A DNA stretch of 36,007 bases from Candidatus Kutchimonas denitrificans. GTDB lineage: Bacteria > Gemmatimonadota > Gemmatimonadetes > Palauibacterales > KS3-K002. Below, piece by piece: positions 21,428 to 30,268 of the stretch. The position numbers and the translations under genes were made by a program. The notes below the pieces were generated by a model, which worked only from the letters and a program-made list of their open reading frames with translations, made no database searches and was not told the DNA's origin. The stretch is taken from positions 37,921 to 73,927 of the forward strand of contig JAACAK010000091.1 of the NCBI GenBank assembly GCA_011774835.1. Direction: 5' to 3'. The number at the start of each line of letters is the position of its first letter. The first letter of the stretch is position 1.

Positions 21428-21868
21428 ATGGACGAGCAGCAGAAAGACGAACAGCTCCCGATCAAGTCGGAGGCTGCGGCTGAAGAGGAACGGACGTGGC
21501 GCGACGTGGCCCAGCGCTGGAAAGATGTCGGCAAGCAGATGGTCGATCTGGGCGAACGGCTCGGCGTCGCTTTCAAGGAAGGTTGGGGCACCGACGAGAT
21601 GACCGAGGAGGAGGAGAAGCGACTGCGGGACCGGCTGCGCAAGATCGGCGAGCGGATGGACAAGGCGGTCGATCGCGTTCGGGTGGAGGCGAAGGAGCCC
21701 GACACCAAAGCCGCTGCACGGGAGACCTGGGACGCGACTCGGGACGCATCGTCGCAGCTCATGTCCGAGGTACAGGATTCGCTGAGCGAAGGGCTGAAGG
21801 AGATCAACAAGCGGATCGACGACATGTCGAAGAAGCGCAAGGCGAAGCAGGAGGGCGAAGGGCAGTAG
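21428..21868 (+). CDS. Charged helical protein, unknown function
   Basis: A 146-residue, very charged (Lys/Glu/Asp/Arg) protein with no signal peptide or membrane segment, predicted by eye to be mostly helix or coiled coil. The N-terminal half has RTWRDVAQRWKDVGKQMVDLGERLG. The C-terminal half has heptad-like spacing through VQDSLSEGLKEINKRIDDMSKK. AAAGGGG (21413-21419) lies eight bases before the ATG at 21428. It is a single gene between the rdgB chain and a convergent kinase gene. I do not recognise a family. It somewhat resembles apolipophorin- or phasin-like amphipathic proteins, but this is only composition. Confidence 0.7.
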   Translation: MDEQQKDEQLPIKSEAAAEEERTWRDVAQRWKDVGKQMVDLGERLGVAFKEGWGTDEMTEEEEKRLRDRLRKIGERMDKAVDRVRVEAKEPDTKAAARETWDATRDASSQLMSEVQDSLSEGLKEINKRIDDMSKKRKAKQEGEGQ

Positions 21869-21884
21869 CCGCGATCCTGGCGGC
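21868..21884. terminator. Short hairpin between convergent genes
   Basis: GCCGC (21868-21872) and GCGGC (21880-21884) form a five-base stem with a seven-base loop, in the 23-base gap between two convergent stops. There is no U-tract on either side. It could end transcription from both sides only with help from Rho. Confidence 0.25.
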
Positions 21885-21891
21885 CGCGACC

Positions 21892-22809
21892 TCAGGCGAT
21901 GTCGAACGCGTTTCGCACCCAGCGAACGTGCTTCGCCACCACTTCGGCGACACCCTGCAGGGAAGCCGCGCGCAGCCAGTCGAGGGCCTGGAGCCGCGAC
22001 ATAGCCGACAGCCTGTCCTGGAAAGCATCGTCCCGGGGCAGGCTGTAGCTTTCCAGCGTTTCCGTCACGAACTCGGCGCCCATCCAGCAGTAGAGCCCGA
22101 CGAAGTCGAGCGCCGGGTCACCCAACGCCAGGTCACCGAAGTCTATCAACCCCGTCAGCTTTCCGCTCGTCGCGTCCACCAGCAGGTGGTCGGGACAGAC
22201 ATCGTTGTGAACCAACCGCGCCGGGCCGCCGTATCGCTCCGGTAAGCTCGCCGTGCCGACCAGCCATGGCTCGCAGGCCGCCAGCAGGTCGGGAGGCAAC
22301 AGCGGCCGAATCGACTCCGCGTGTTGCGTCACCCACTTCTGCCACTCCGCCGGCCCGTGTTTGGCCGCGGGCACGACGCCCTTCGCGAGTCGCTCCGGCG
22401 GGATCGCGTGCAGCTCCGAGAGCGCCCGGCCCAGGTCGGCCGCCAGCGCTGACCGATCCGGACGATCCGACGGCAGCCTGTCCGCGGCCACCCCCGGCAG
22501 GTAGTGGTATCCGACGAAAGGGTAGGGAAAGTCTTCCGTAGGCCGGCCCCGCTTCTCGATGCGCGGGATGGACACCGAGAGGTAGTCCGCGATCGTCGGC
22601 AGTACCGCGGTCTCCTTGGCCTGCGTCGCGACAACTTCCTGGCGCCGCGGAAACCGGAAGGCCCATTCTTCGTTGACGCGGTACACGTCACTGTCCCAGC
22701 CCGAGGGCAACCGGACCAGCTTCACCGGTGCTAGCTCGGGGAACTGGCCTTCGATGACCGCGACGGCGGCTTCGCTCGTCAGCTCACGGTCTGCGTCCCA
22801 CGGCTCCAT
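21892..22809 (-). CDS. APH/choline-kinase-like phosphotransferase
   Basis: A 305-residue protein of the aminoglycoside phosphotransferase fold. The N-lobe has LPSGWDSDVYRVNEEWAFRFP with the ATP-pocket lysine position held by Arg in FRFPRR. The catalytic loop is LVHNDVCPDHLLVD (His201, Asp203), with His208 in the place of the usual Asn. The metal-binding IDFGDLALGDPALD is at 222-235. The substrate of such kinases ranges over aminoglycosides, choline, homoserine and sugars, and cannot be told here. Nothing suggests clinical resistance. The ATG at 22809 has GGGAG five bases upstream. The gene stands alone, divergent from a lipoprotein gene. Confidence 0.85.
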   Translation of the reverse strand: MEPWDADRELTSEAAVAVIEGQFPELAPVKLVRLPSGWDSDVYRVNEEWAFRFPRRQEVVATQAKETAVLPTIADYLSVSIPRIEKRGRPTEDFPYPFVGYHYLPGVAADRLPSDRPDRSALAADLGRALSELHAIPPERLAKGVVPAAKHGPAEWQKWVTQHAESIRPLLPPDLLAACEPWLVGTASLPERYGGPARLVHNDVCPDHLLVDATSGKLTGLIDFGDLALGDPALDFVGLYCWMGAEFVTETLESYSLPRDDAFQDRLSAMSRLQALDWLRAASLQGVAEVVAKHVRWVRNAFDIA

Positions 22810-23103
22810 GCCTGCTCCCGGGTTCGGCGGGTGGACGGTGGCGCTAGACCTGCGCCTCCGCGGGAGATGATGGGGTCTTGTATCTTGTAGCGCAACGAGT
22901 TAGGGCACCCGGTCGAGATCCGTTTCTAGGGTCTGGGCGGCGCGTCGCGACCCTCGGTGGCGCGGTTCGCCGGCAACGGAGCGCGGACCGCCCGGGCTCC
23001 TCGCGCGGGCCAGGAACGCCCCCGCCGGCCGGGTGTACGAATTCTGGTCCTGCCACCGCCCGCCGCCGTGCCGCTCCCAGCGAACGTAGACCCAGAGGTT
23101 ACC
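22810..23103. other. 294-base divergent spacer
   Basis: It separates the minus-strand kinase from the plus-strand lipoprotein gene. I see a ribosome site for each gene (GGGAG before the kinase, AGAGG before the lipoprotein) but no convincing -35/-10 pair and no repeat. A plus-strand frame open from 22957 joins the lipoprotein gene, but its sequence is Arg/Pro-rich and precedes a clean signal peptide, so I leave it out. Confidence 0.45.
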
Positions 23104-23811
23104 ATGAAAAGCGCCAGCATCGCACTCGTCCTCGCCTTCGGGATCGTCTGCTCCGCCTGCCTGGAGCTGACCCAGGAGATCTGGGTGAACGACGACGGAT
23201 CGGGCCGGGTCACCTACGACATCGCCGTGCCGGAAGGGATGCTGGCGATGGCGACCGCAGACTCGGAGGACGATCCCCTCGCGGAAGTTCGAGCGCGCTG
23301 GGCGGAATTGGCCGAGCATCCGGAGTCGGTTGAAAACCTTCGTAGCTTCAGCGCGGACGAGTACGTCGAGGAAGACTTCCATCATTTCGTCATGGACATC
23401 GAGGTGGATGACGTCACTCTCTTGCCGCAGACGATGGACGAGGTCGAAGAGCTGATCGCCGCCGAAGACGAAGAGGGGACCGAAGACGCCGACGCGCTGG
23501 CCCAGCCAGCCGATATGCGATTCGAGCGTCTGGCGGACGACCGGCTGCTCTTCGTACAGAGCCTGAGGATCGACGAGCCCGACTCGACCGCCTCCGTCGA
23601 TCCGGAGATGGAGGAAGCCAGCCGGGCTTTCCTCGCCTCCATGTTCGCCGGCAAATACTATATCGTGCGGCTCCACGCTCCGGCTGTGATCTCCACCAAC
23701 GGTACCCTCGACGACGAGACGGGAAGCCTGGAGTGGAAGATCCCCATGGCGGATTTCTACGGCGACGAGGTGCCGGACGAACTGCGCGCCGAGCTCCAGG
23801 TCGGAGGGTGA
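23104..23811 (+). CDS. Predicted lipoprotein, LppM-like
   Basis: A 235-residue protein. MKSASIALVLAFGIVCSAC is a typical lipoprotein signal with the lipobox cysteine at 19. The mature start LELTQEIWVNDDGSGRVTYDI resembles the LppM-type pattern of a small beta domain, in which a conserved strand with GSG is followed by a helix. The remainder is acidic, with a Glu/Asp-rich linker (EEDEEG-like, around 118-130) and a C-terminal beta segment (YIVRLHAPAVISTNG). The start is chosen at the ATG 23104, with AGAGG six to seven bases upstream. Function is unknown. It follows no operon partner and is separated from the glycan operon by 363 bases. Confidence 0.7.
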   Translation: MKSASIALVLAFGIVCSACLELTQEIWVNDDGSGRVTYDIAVPEGMLAMATADSEDDPLAEVRARWAELAEHPESVENLRSFSADEYVEEDFHHFVMDIEVDDVTLLPQTMDEVEELIAAEDEEGTEDADALAQPADMRFERLADDRLLFVQSLRIDEPDSTASVDPEMEEASRAFLASMFAGKYYIVRLHAPAVISTNGTLDDETGSLEWKIPMADFYGDEVPDELRAELQVGG

Positions 23812-24174
23812 CGCCGGCGGCGCCCCGGCCCCCACCAATCGAGTCGAACACGAGCTGTGCCCGGAGGCGGAACCGCTCCGCTTCCGGGCGCTGATGCGTA
23901 GAGGGGCAGGTGTGCTCGGACTCGGATGATCGAGGACGGGGTCGCCAGCAACAGCGGTTGACCCTGGTTTCGCCGTGAACGGATTTTCGGGTCCTGCATT
24001 TTGTTCAGGCTCACCCCCCATCTCCCGACGCCCGGTGAACTTTCCTAACTGACGGACCCCGGGGAAGTTCGGGTCACCGAAGCGTCGGTGGTCCGTCCCT
24101 TGCCAATCCTTCTCTGGCAGTCCACAAGGCCGGACGCCCCTTCGACCCGCCTCGGCGGGGGAGTATTGCCAGCG
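23812..24174. other. 363-base leader region before the glycan operon
   Basis: No gene is supported. TTGACC at 23958-23963 has a weak -10 candidate GATTTT at 23982-23987 with an 18-base spacer. Competing hairpins at 24033-24090 are described separately. GGGGGAG at 24157-24163 lies 11 bases before the ATG at 24175 and is the likely ribosome site. In-frame GTG (24088) and TTG (24166) starts exist upstream, but the ATG best fits a signal peptide. Confidence 0.45.
24033..24090 (+). promoter_or_regulatory. Overlapping alternative hairpins in operon leader
   Basis: CGGTGA (24033-24038) can pair with TCACCG (24074-24079), reinforced by an inner GAACTT/AAGTTC pairing. CACCG (24075-24079) can instead pair with CGGTG (24086-24090) across a six-base loop. 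The two folds share the same middle strand and so exclude each other, as in attenuators or riboswitch-type switches. No terminator U-run follows, so any control would be by another route. Confidence 0.35.
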
Positions 24175-25341
24175 ATGCTGAAAGCCGTGAGCAACGGAGC
24201 CGCGCTCGGGTGGATTGTTGCCGCCATGACGTTCTGGCCATCCCAATCCCGTGGCCAGGGCCTCGATCTCCGGATGCGACAGGGCTACGACACCAACGTC
24301 TATCAGGTGGCGAGCGAGACCGATTCGCAGCGGGTGTCTGCGCACTACTCGAGCGCGCGGCTCGGCTACGAGCTGGAGGCATCGCTCAGCGCGCTGTCGT
24401 TCTACGCAGAGCCACGGCTCGAGGCCAGGTGGTACCCCGAGACATCCCGTGCCAACCGGTACGGCGGCCAGGTGGATCTCGGTGCAGACGCCGACTGGCG
24501 TCACGACCGGGGCGGCGCGAAGTGGTTCACCCGAACGGTCGTCGAGCTCGAGGTTTCGTCCGAATACGAGCGTGAGCTGTTTCAAAAGCGACAGACGCGC
24601 GAGGAATTTCGCACAGGTGAGCCGCTTGACTTGACGCTCAGGACAGATGACATGCCCAGCCGATGGCTTGCCGAGGCTGTCCTGGCACTGCGCTCCTATG
24701 TGCGGGACGCGGTAACGCTCGAGGCGGCCGGTTTCGCGGAGTGGGTGGAGTATTCGGATTCCAGCGCGGACGCACCCGGCCGGTTCGGTGTTCTGGGTTC
24801 ACGTGAGAAGGGGCTGTTGGTCGCGGCCGGCTTCAATGCGGGGGAGGTCTGGAAGCTTGATCTCGAGGCGCGGTGGAGGGAGAAGATCTACCCCGAGCGC
24901 GAGGCAAAAGACGCCGAGGGCGAACGCCTGGAGGGGATCGCGCGCCGCTACATCTACTGGGACTTCGAGGTGGGCACGGTCCTGGACGCAGGCTGGCTGC
25001 GGAACGAGGTCGTCGGCGAGTACGGGTGGCGCGACGATCGACCCGCCGGTTACTACGCCTATACCGATTGGCAGGTCCGGGACCGCCTGAGGTTCCAGCC
25101 GCTCCGCGTCACCAGGCTCGAACTCAAGCTCGCCTACGGAGAGAAGCGGTACGAATCGTATGCGCCGGCGGGCCAGCCGATCCGAAACCGGTACTACGAC
25201 GGTCGGGCGGCGCTGGGTTTGGAGATCACGCCACAGGTCGAACTCTTCCTCGTCTCCGAGTACGAGCAGACCCGCTCCAATGAACCGCGCCTCACCTTCG
25301 AGCGAGTCGAAGTTTTTGCGGAGGTAAGGGTCACCCGATGA
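24175..25341 (+). CDS. Outer-membrane beta-barrel protein of glycan operon
   Basis: A 388-residue exported protein. The signal peptide covers about the first 27 residues (GAALGWIVAAMTFW ... SRGQG). The mature protein alternates amphipathic strands with aromatic girdles (RMRQGYDTNVYQVA, LSFYAEPRLEARWYP, DFEVGTVLDAGWL, YYAYTDWQVRDRLRF), as in porin-2/BBP2-type barrels found at exopolysaccharide loci. It could be an outer-membrane exit or a scaffold for the glycan made downstream, which is inferred from position. The chosen ATG has GGGGGAG 11 bases upstream. Its stop overlaps the next gene (ATGA). Confidence 0.75.
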   Translation: MLKAVSNGAALGWIVAAMTFWPSQSRGQGLDLRMRQGYDTNVYQVASETDSQRVSAHYSSARLGYELEASLSALSFYAEPRLEARWYPETSRANRYGGQVDLGADADWRHDRGGAKWFTRTVVELEVSSEYERELFQKRQTREEFRTGEPLDLTLRTDDMPSRWLAEAVLALRSYVRDAVTLEAAGFAEWVEYSDSSADAPGRFGVLGSREKGLLVAAGFNAGEVWKLDLEARWREKIYPEREAKDAEGERLEGIARRYIYWDFEVGTVLDAGWLRNEVVGEYGWRDDRPAGYYAYTDWQVRDRLRFQPLRVTRLELKLAYGEKRYESYAPAGQPIRNRYYDGRAALGLEITPQVELFLVSEYEQTRSNEPRLTFERVEVFAEVRVTR

Positions 25342-26597
25342 GCGGACCGAACGGGGACGCCTATCGCGGGCGGAAGCGGGTCGCGCTCTACTCTCCCGGC
25401 ATGGTCGGGTTGGGGCACATGCGCCGCAACCTTCTCATCGCTCAGGCGCTGACCTCGGGACCCGAGCCTCCGATCGTTTTGGTCCTGGCCGAGGCACGGG
25501 AAGCGAGCGCGTTCCCCCTGCCGCCGGGTGTGGACTGCCTGACTCTCCCCGCGATCCGCAAGTACACCAACGGTTACTGCGCTCCCCGTCATCTCGACGT
25601 GCCGCTGCGCGAGCTCATCCGGTTGCGGGCTGAAGTGATCCGCTCCGTCCTCCAGACCTTCCAGCCCGATCTGCTGGTCGTGGACCATCTGCCGCGGGGT
25701 GCGGTGCGGGAACTCGACCCTGCACTGGCGTGGATACGGGCCAAAGGAGGGACACGCTGCGTGTTGGGACTGCGCGACGTGTTGGGCGAGCCGGCCACCG
25801 TGCGGCGCCGGTGGCTCCGTTCGGCGAGCTATGCCGCGATTCGAGAGCACTACGACGCCATCTGGGTCTACGGCGATCCGGAGGTCTACAATCCGATCAG
25901 TGAGTACGCCCTTCCACGGGATATCGCGGTCAAAGTTCGGTTTACCGGCTATCTGGATCACCGGGCGCGACTCACGTTCGCCGACGCGACCGGGGTCGAT
26001 CCCCTGAGCGAGCTGGGTGTGTCCTCCGGCCGCCTCTCTGTCTGTCTCGTCGGCGGCGGCCAGGATGGCGGCCCGCTGGCGGAAGCGTTCGTACAGGCGA
26101 AGCTGCCGCCCGACACGCACGGGGTGGTCGTGACCGGACCCTTCATGCCGTTGGAGAAGCGTCGCCGTGTCCAACAGCTGGCGGCCCGCGACCGGCGCTT
26201 CCGCGTCCTGGAGTTCGTCAGGGAGCCCTTGTTGCTGCTGCGGCAGGCCGATCGAGTCGTGGCCATGGGTGGCTATAACACGATCTGGGAGATGATGGCG
26301 TTCGGACGGCCTGCTCTCGTCGTGCCGCGTATCGATCCGGGAGGTGAACAGCTGATCCGCGCGACATGCCTGCGCGATCTGGGGGCCGTGGACCTGTTGC
26401 TGCCGGAGCAGGCAAGCCCGCCGACGCTGTCGGAATGGCTGGCCCGTGACACTCCACCGCTTTGCGATCTTCGCAGCCGCGTCGACTTTAATGGCCTGGA
26501 GCGGCTGCCGCGGCTGTTCGACGAGTTGCTGGGCGAAGCGTCCGATGACCTCTGGAGTCCGGACTATGAACACCGCGTCGCGTCCGGAGCCGTCTGA
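25338..26597 (+). CDS. COG4671-type glycosyltransferase, first paralog
   Basis: A 419-residue GT-B fold protein of the predicted glycosyltransferase group related to MurG. The N-terminal domain opens with RVALYSPGMVGLGHMRRNLLIAQAL, whose G-x-GH-x-RR is the acceptor-side glycine loop. The C-terminal half has CLVGGGQDGGPLAEAF (about 237-252) and the donor-site block VAMGGYNTIWEMMAFGRPALVVPR (about 308-331) with its glutamate. It is soluble or peripheral at the inner membrane and should transfer a nucleotide sugar to an unknown acceptor. The ATG overlaps the barrel stop. A close paralog follows directly, overlapping by 32 bases. Confidence 0.85.
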   Translation: MSGPNGDAYRGRKRVALYSPGMVGLGHMRRNLLIAQALTSGPEPPIVLVLAEAREASAFPLPPGVDCLTLPAIRKYTNGYCAPRHLDVPLRELIRLRAEVIRSVLQTFQPDLLVVDHLPRGAVRELDPALAWIRAKGGTRCVLGLRDVLGEPATVRRRWLRSASYAAIREHYDAIWVYGDPEVYNPISEYALPRDIAVKVRFTGYLDHRARLTFADATGVDPLSELGVSSGRLSVCLVGGGQDGGPLAEAFVQAKLPPDTHGVVVTGPFMPLEKRRRVQQLAARDRRFRVLEFVREPLLLLRQADRVVAMGGYNTIWEMMAFGRPALVVPRIDPGGEQLIRATCLRDLGAVDLLLPEQASPPTLSEWLARDTPPLCDLRSRVDFNGLERLPRLFDELLGEASDDLWSPDYEHRVASGAV

Positions 26598-27816
26598 AGG
26601 CGGCGGGCCGCGGATCGCGGTCTTCACCCATGACGCCTACGGGGTCGGCCACGTGCGCCGGTGTTTACACATCGTGCAGGGTCTGGCCGCCCGCGAGCCG
26701 GAAGCGGCTATGCTTTTGGTCACCGGTTCTCCGGCCCTGGAGCTTCTCCGCACCCTCCCCCCCAATGCCGACTACGTGAAGATTCCGACGATCGTCACGT
26801 CGGGCACACAGGGGACCCGGCCACCCGTGCTCCCGCTGGGCCTCGCGGAGCTCTCTCTCCTCCGGCGGCAGGTGATTCGAGAGACGGTGCTCAGCTTCGC
26901 GCCCGACGTCTTCCTGGTCGACAACTTTCCCCTCGGATCGCGACTCGAGCTGCTGCCGACACTGAAGGAGCTGCGGCGGATCGGCACCCGGGTCGCCCTC
27001 GGACTGCGCGACATCGCCGACCCACCGGACAAGGTCCGGCGCGACTGGGCTCGGGCTGGGATCTACGAGGTCCTCGACCGCTACTACGATCGCATCTTGA
27101 TCTACGGCGTGCCCGAAGTGCTGGACGCCGGCGAGGCCTACGCCTTGTCCGCCCGGGTAGCGGCGAAAATCCGGTACTGTGGTTACGTCACCGCGGCAAG
27201 CGCCAGCAACGGGGCGCGCGACCAGGTGCGTGCCGAGTTGGGAGTTCGCGGTCCGCTCCTGTTGGCGACCGTCGGCGGTGGAGGCGATGGCTTCCCGCTG
27301 CTGGAGGCCGTGCTTCGAGCCGTTCCGCTCGTTCCCGACCTGACCGCGCTGGTCGTGACCGGCGAGTTCATGTCAGCGGTCGAACGGGACAGGTTGGCAA
27401 CTCTGGCGGGGACCCGAAGGGACGTGTTGCTGCGCCATTACCTGCGCGACTTGCCGACCTATATGGCCGCCGCCGATGTCGTGGTTTCCATGTCCGGCTA
27501 CAACACGACAGCCGAGATTCTGGCCACTGGCTGTCCCGCGGTCGTCGTTCCCCGCACCTGGCGGTCCGGGGAGCACGCCAAGCGCGAGCGGCGGGCCGGT
27601 TCGGACGCCGAGCAGCTCGTTCGCGCCAAAGCCCTCGCCGACGCGGGGGTCGTCGATTTGCTCAACGCGGACGGATTGAGTCCGGAGACCCTCGCCCAAC
27701 GTATAACCGCGGCGCTCAGCCAACCGCGCCGCAGTCCGAACGGAACCCTGAACCTGCGCGGTCAGGAGACGGTCGTCCGCCATCTCCTCGATCTGGCGCG
27801 ACCGAGGGAGAGGTGA
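26566..27816 (+). CDS. COG4671-type glycosyltransferase, second paralog
   Basis: A 416-residue paralog of the preceding gene: RIAVFTHDAYGVGHVRRCLHIVQGL at the N-terminus, ATVGGGGDGFPLLEAVL near 235 and VVSMSGYNTTAEILATGCPAVVVPR near 305-330. Both share the RxxVxLGLRDI stretch in the N-domain. The ATG at 26566 is chosen because GGAG (26554-26557) lies eight bases upstream and the N-domain begins soon after. A longer frame from 26446 adds a cysteine-rich shadow of the previous gene. The 32-base overlap means it is translated by re-initiation or independently. It probably adds a second, different sugar, or the pair forms a heterodimer. Both are inference. Confidence 0.85.
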   Translation: MNTASRPEPSEGGGPRIAVFTHDAYGVGHVRRCLHIVQGLAAREPEAAMLLVTGSPALELLRTLPPNADYVKIPTIVTSGTQGTRPPVLPLGLAELSLLRRQVIRETVLSFAPDVFLVDNFPLGSRLELLPTLKELRRIGTRVALGLRDIADPPDKVRRDWARAGIYEVLDRYYDRILIYGVPEVLDAGEAYALSARVAAKIRYCGYVTAASASNGARDQVRAELGVRGPLLLATVGGGGDGFPLLEAVLRAVPLVPDLTALVVTGEFMSAVERDRLATLAGTRRDVLLRHYLRDLPTYMAAADVVVSMSGYNTTAEILATGCPAVVVPRTWRSGEHAKRERRAGSDAEQLVRAKALADAGVVDLLNADGLSPETLAQRITAALSQPRRSPNGTLNLRGQETVVRHLLDLARPRER

Positions 27817-27821
27817 AATCG

Positions 27822-29057
27822 ATGATGTCGTCCAGCCCGGCACCCCGCGTCGGCTACGTTCTCAGAAAGTTCCCGGTTCTCTCGGAGACGTTCATCCTGA
27901 ACGAGATCCTGGCACTGGAAGCCCTGGGCGTGCCGCTACACATCTTCTCGCTCGCGCGGCCCAACATGGCGCGCTTCCACGAAGACCTCCCCAAAATCAG
28001 AGCCACGGTCACATACCTCCCCGATCTCTGCGACCGGCGGAAGCTGATGCGCTACAATCGCGAGGCCGCTCGGCGCTACCGCGGCCGCTACGCCCGCACG
28101 CTTGCCCGCGTCTTGAGCTCGGGTCATCCCAGCCTGCTCTGGCGCTTCCTCCAGGCGGGATACATCGCCCACAAGGCTAGAAAGCTCCGACTCCGGCACC
28201 TTCACGCCCACTTCGCCAACCGTGCGACGACGGTCGCTCATCTGGCTCAGTCGATCAGTGGAGTGTCGTACAGCTTCACGGCTCATGCCGTGGACATCTT
28301 CACGCGCCGCGTGAACCGAAAGGTCCTCGCGCGTAAGGTGGCGAAGGCGCGATTCGTCTCCACGGTGAGCGAGTTCAACCTGGCTTTCCTGGAGGATCTG
28401 ATGAACGGTGATAAGGGTCGGATCGTGAAGGTCTACAACGGCATCGACCTCTCGAGGTTCGCCCCGAACGGACAGCCGTCCTCCGCGCCGTTCACGATCC
28501 TGTCGGTGGCCCGCCTGGTGGAGAAGAAGGGGCTCCCTGTTCTCATCGAGGCCTGCCGGCTCCTTCGCGATCGGGGTCACGAGTTCCAATGCTGGATCGT
28601 CGGAATGGGGCGAATGTACGCCCGGCTGAACGGGATGATCGAGGGGTGGGGGCTCCGTGACCAGGTGCATCTCCTGGGGGCGCTCAGCCACCAGGAGGTC
28701 CTGGAGCGCTATCGGTCGGCCCGTCTGTTCGTTCTGCCCTGTCGTGTTGGGTCCGACGGGAACCGGGACGGCCTGCCGGTCTCGATCGTGGAAGCGCTGG
28801 CCTGCGGTCTTCCCGTCGTCGCCACGCCGGTCACGGGCATCCCGGAGGTCGTCCGCGATCGATACAACGGGCGGGTCGTTCCCGAAGGCGATGCTTCGGC
28901 ATTGGCCGAAGCCATCGAGTCGATGATCTGTGATAGCCGACTCTATGCCCGGGTCCAGTCCAACGCGCGTCCGTCGGTGTCATCGACCTTCGATCGCAGG
29001 CGGACGGCAGCCGTCCTGCAAAACTTGCTGCAGGAAGCCACAGGTGGGCCATCATGA
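27822..29057 (+). CDS. GT4 glycosyltransferase, WcaL/AmsK-like
   Basis: A 411-residue GT-B enzyme of the GT4 family. The N-terminus YVLRKFPVLSETFILNEILAL is typical of colanic-acid-type WcaL transferases. Later come SYSFTAHAVDIF, SVARLVEKKGLPVLIEACRLL (donor domain entry) and the E-x7-E block DGLPVSIVEALACGLPVVATP (about 314-334). Of three close starts (GTG 27813, ATG 27822, ATG 27825), the ATG at 27822 is favoured because GAGAGG lies eight bases upstream. It follows the previous stop by five bases and overlaps the next gene as ATGA. It should add a sugar to a lipid-linked or secreted acceptor at the cytoplasmic face. Confidence 0.9.
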   Translation: MMSSSPAPRVGYVLRKFPVLSETFILNEILALEALGVPLHIFSLARPNMARFHEDLPKIRATVTYLPDLCDRRKLMRYNREAARRYRGRYARTLARVLSSGHPSLLWRFLQAGYIAHKARKLRLRHLHAHFANRATTVAHLAQSISGVSYSFTAHAVDIFTRRVNRKVLARKVAKARFVSTVSEFNLAFLEDLMNGDKGRIVKVYNGIDLSRFAPNGQPSSAPFTILSVARLVEKKGLPVLIEACRLLRDRGHEFQCWIVGMGRMYARLNGMIEGWGLRDQVHLLGALSHQEVLERYRSARLFVLPCRVGSDGNRDGLPVSIVEALACGLPVVATPVTGIPEVVRDRYNGRVVPEGDASALAEAIESMICDSRLYARVQSNARPSVSSTFDRRRTAAVLQNLLQEATGGPS

Positions 29058-30268
29058 GAGTCTGCTATCTCAGCGCCGATCGTGGGATCTCGCTCCGGAA
29101 ACACAACGGGGCTTCGGCCCACTTCCGGAGCATCGTGCGGGCGTTCACGACGGTCGGGGCCGAAGTGGTCGCGGTCACGCCGTCGGAGGACGGCGAAGAC
29201 AGCCTGGGCGTGGAGATGGTTCGCGTGCCCACGCCGCAAGTCACCGAATGGCTCCTGTCACGAACGGACGGATCGAATGGTGTGACAGGCCCCGCGAAGC
29301 GCAGGCGGAGCCGGGTGGCGCACGCCCTGGGTCACATCTGGAACAACGCGATGGTGGAGCGAGTGCTCGGCGAGTTTCTGCCTCGTTATCAGCCGGATCT
29401 CCTCTTCGAGATTTACAGCCCGTTCGGGATCGCCGGCGGCGTGGTGGCGCGGCGGCTTGGCATCCGGCACATCCTGAACGCCCACGCGCCACTGGCTCGG
29501 GAGGGCGCGGAATACCGGCAGCAGGCGCTCCAGGAGGCGGCGGCGGCGCTGGAGCACGCGGCCTTCGACGCCGCGCAAATGGTGGTCACGAACTCGAAGG
29601 AGCTGCGCGACGAGTTGGCGGCTGCGGGAGTGCCGCCTACCAAGATGGAGGTGATCCCCAACGGGGTGGATGTCGACCTCTTCGCACCCGAGGGTCCGAC
29701 CTACCGCGACGGGTTGAAGGGAAAGTTCGTCGTCGGCTTCGTCGCCAGTCTCCGCTTTTGGCACGGTGTGGGCATGCTGCTCGAGGCGTTCCGGGAGCTC
29801 GCCGCCGACCCGCGGTTCCATCTTCTCGTCGTCGGTGATGGCCCTCTGGCCCGCGATCTCCACAAGCTCGCCGATGAGCTCCCCGGGCGAATCACGCACG
29901 TGGGCGCCATCCCGTTGACGGAAGTCCCCGCCTACGTGCGAGCGATGGACGTGGCCGTCGCTCCGTATCCGCCGATCGAGGGGTTCTACTTCTCTCCGCT
30001 CAAGGTGCTGGAGTACATGGCCGCCGCCCGACCCGTCGTCGGCTCTCGCATCGGTCAGATCAGCGAGCTCGTCCACGAGGGTGAGACGGGACTTCTCGTG
30101 CCGCCGGGCGACTCCGCCGGGCTGGCCGCCGCGATTCGCAGGCTGGCGGGGGACGAAGGACTCCGGAGACGATTGGGCACGACGGCGGCGGCGACAGCCC
30201 GGCGCGAGCACACCTGGGCGCAGCGCGCGGGACGGATTCTGGAGCTCGCGGAGGCGCTCCCCTCATGA
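29054..30268 (+). CDS. GT4 glycosyltransferase
   Basis: A 404-residue GT-B enzyme distinct from its GT4 neighbour. The N-domain starts RVCYLSADRGISLRKHNGASAHF, with a glycine-poor but usable acceptor loop. The donor domain has KMEVIPNGVDVDLFAPEG, VGFVASLRFWHGVGMLLEAFREL and SPLKVLEYMAAARPVVGSRIG (about 312-332), where KxxEYMA takes the place of the usual E-x7-E. It ends in the HTWAQRAGRILEL closing helix. Coupling to neighbours is by ATGA at both ends. The sugar and acceptor are unknown. Confidence 0.9.
   Translation: MRVCYLSADRGISLRKHNGASAHFRSIVRAFTTVGAEVVAVTPSEDGEDSLGVEMVRVPTPQVTEWLLSRTDGSNGVTGPAKRRRSRVAHALGHIWNNAMVERVLGEFLPRYQPDLLFEIYSPFGIAGGVVARRLGIRHILNAHAPLAREGAEYRQQALQEAAAALEHAAFDAAQMVVTNSKELRDELAAAGVPPTKMEVIPNGVDVDLFAPEGPTYRDGLKGKFVVGFVASLRFWHGVGMLLEAFRELAADPRFHLLVVGDGPLARDLHKLADELPGRITHVGAIPLTEVPAYVRAMDVAVAPYPPIEGFYFSPLKVLEYMAAARPVVGSRIGQISELVHEGETGLLVPPGDSAGLAAAIRRLAGDEGLRRRLGTTAAATARREHTWAQRAGRILELAEALPS

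Noticed and set aside
21892-22809. Kinase as an aminoglycoside-resistance gene
   Set aside because: Only the general APH fold is supported. There is no resistance context, mobile element or subfamily-specific sequence.
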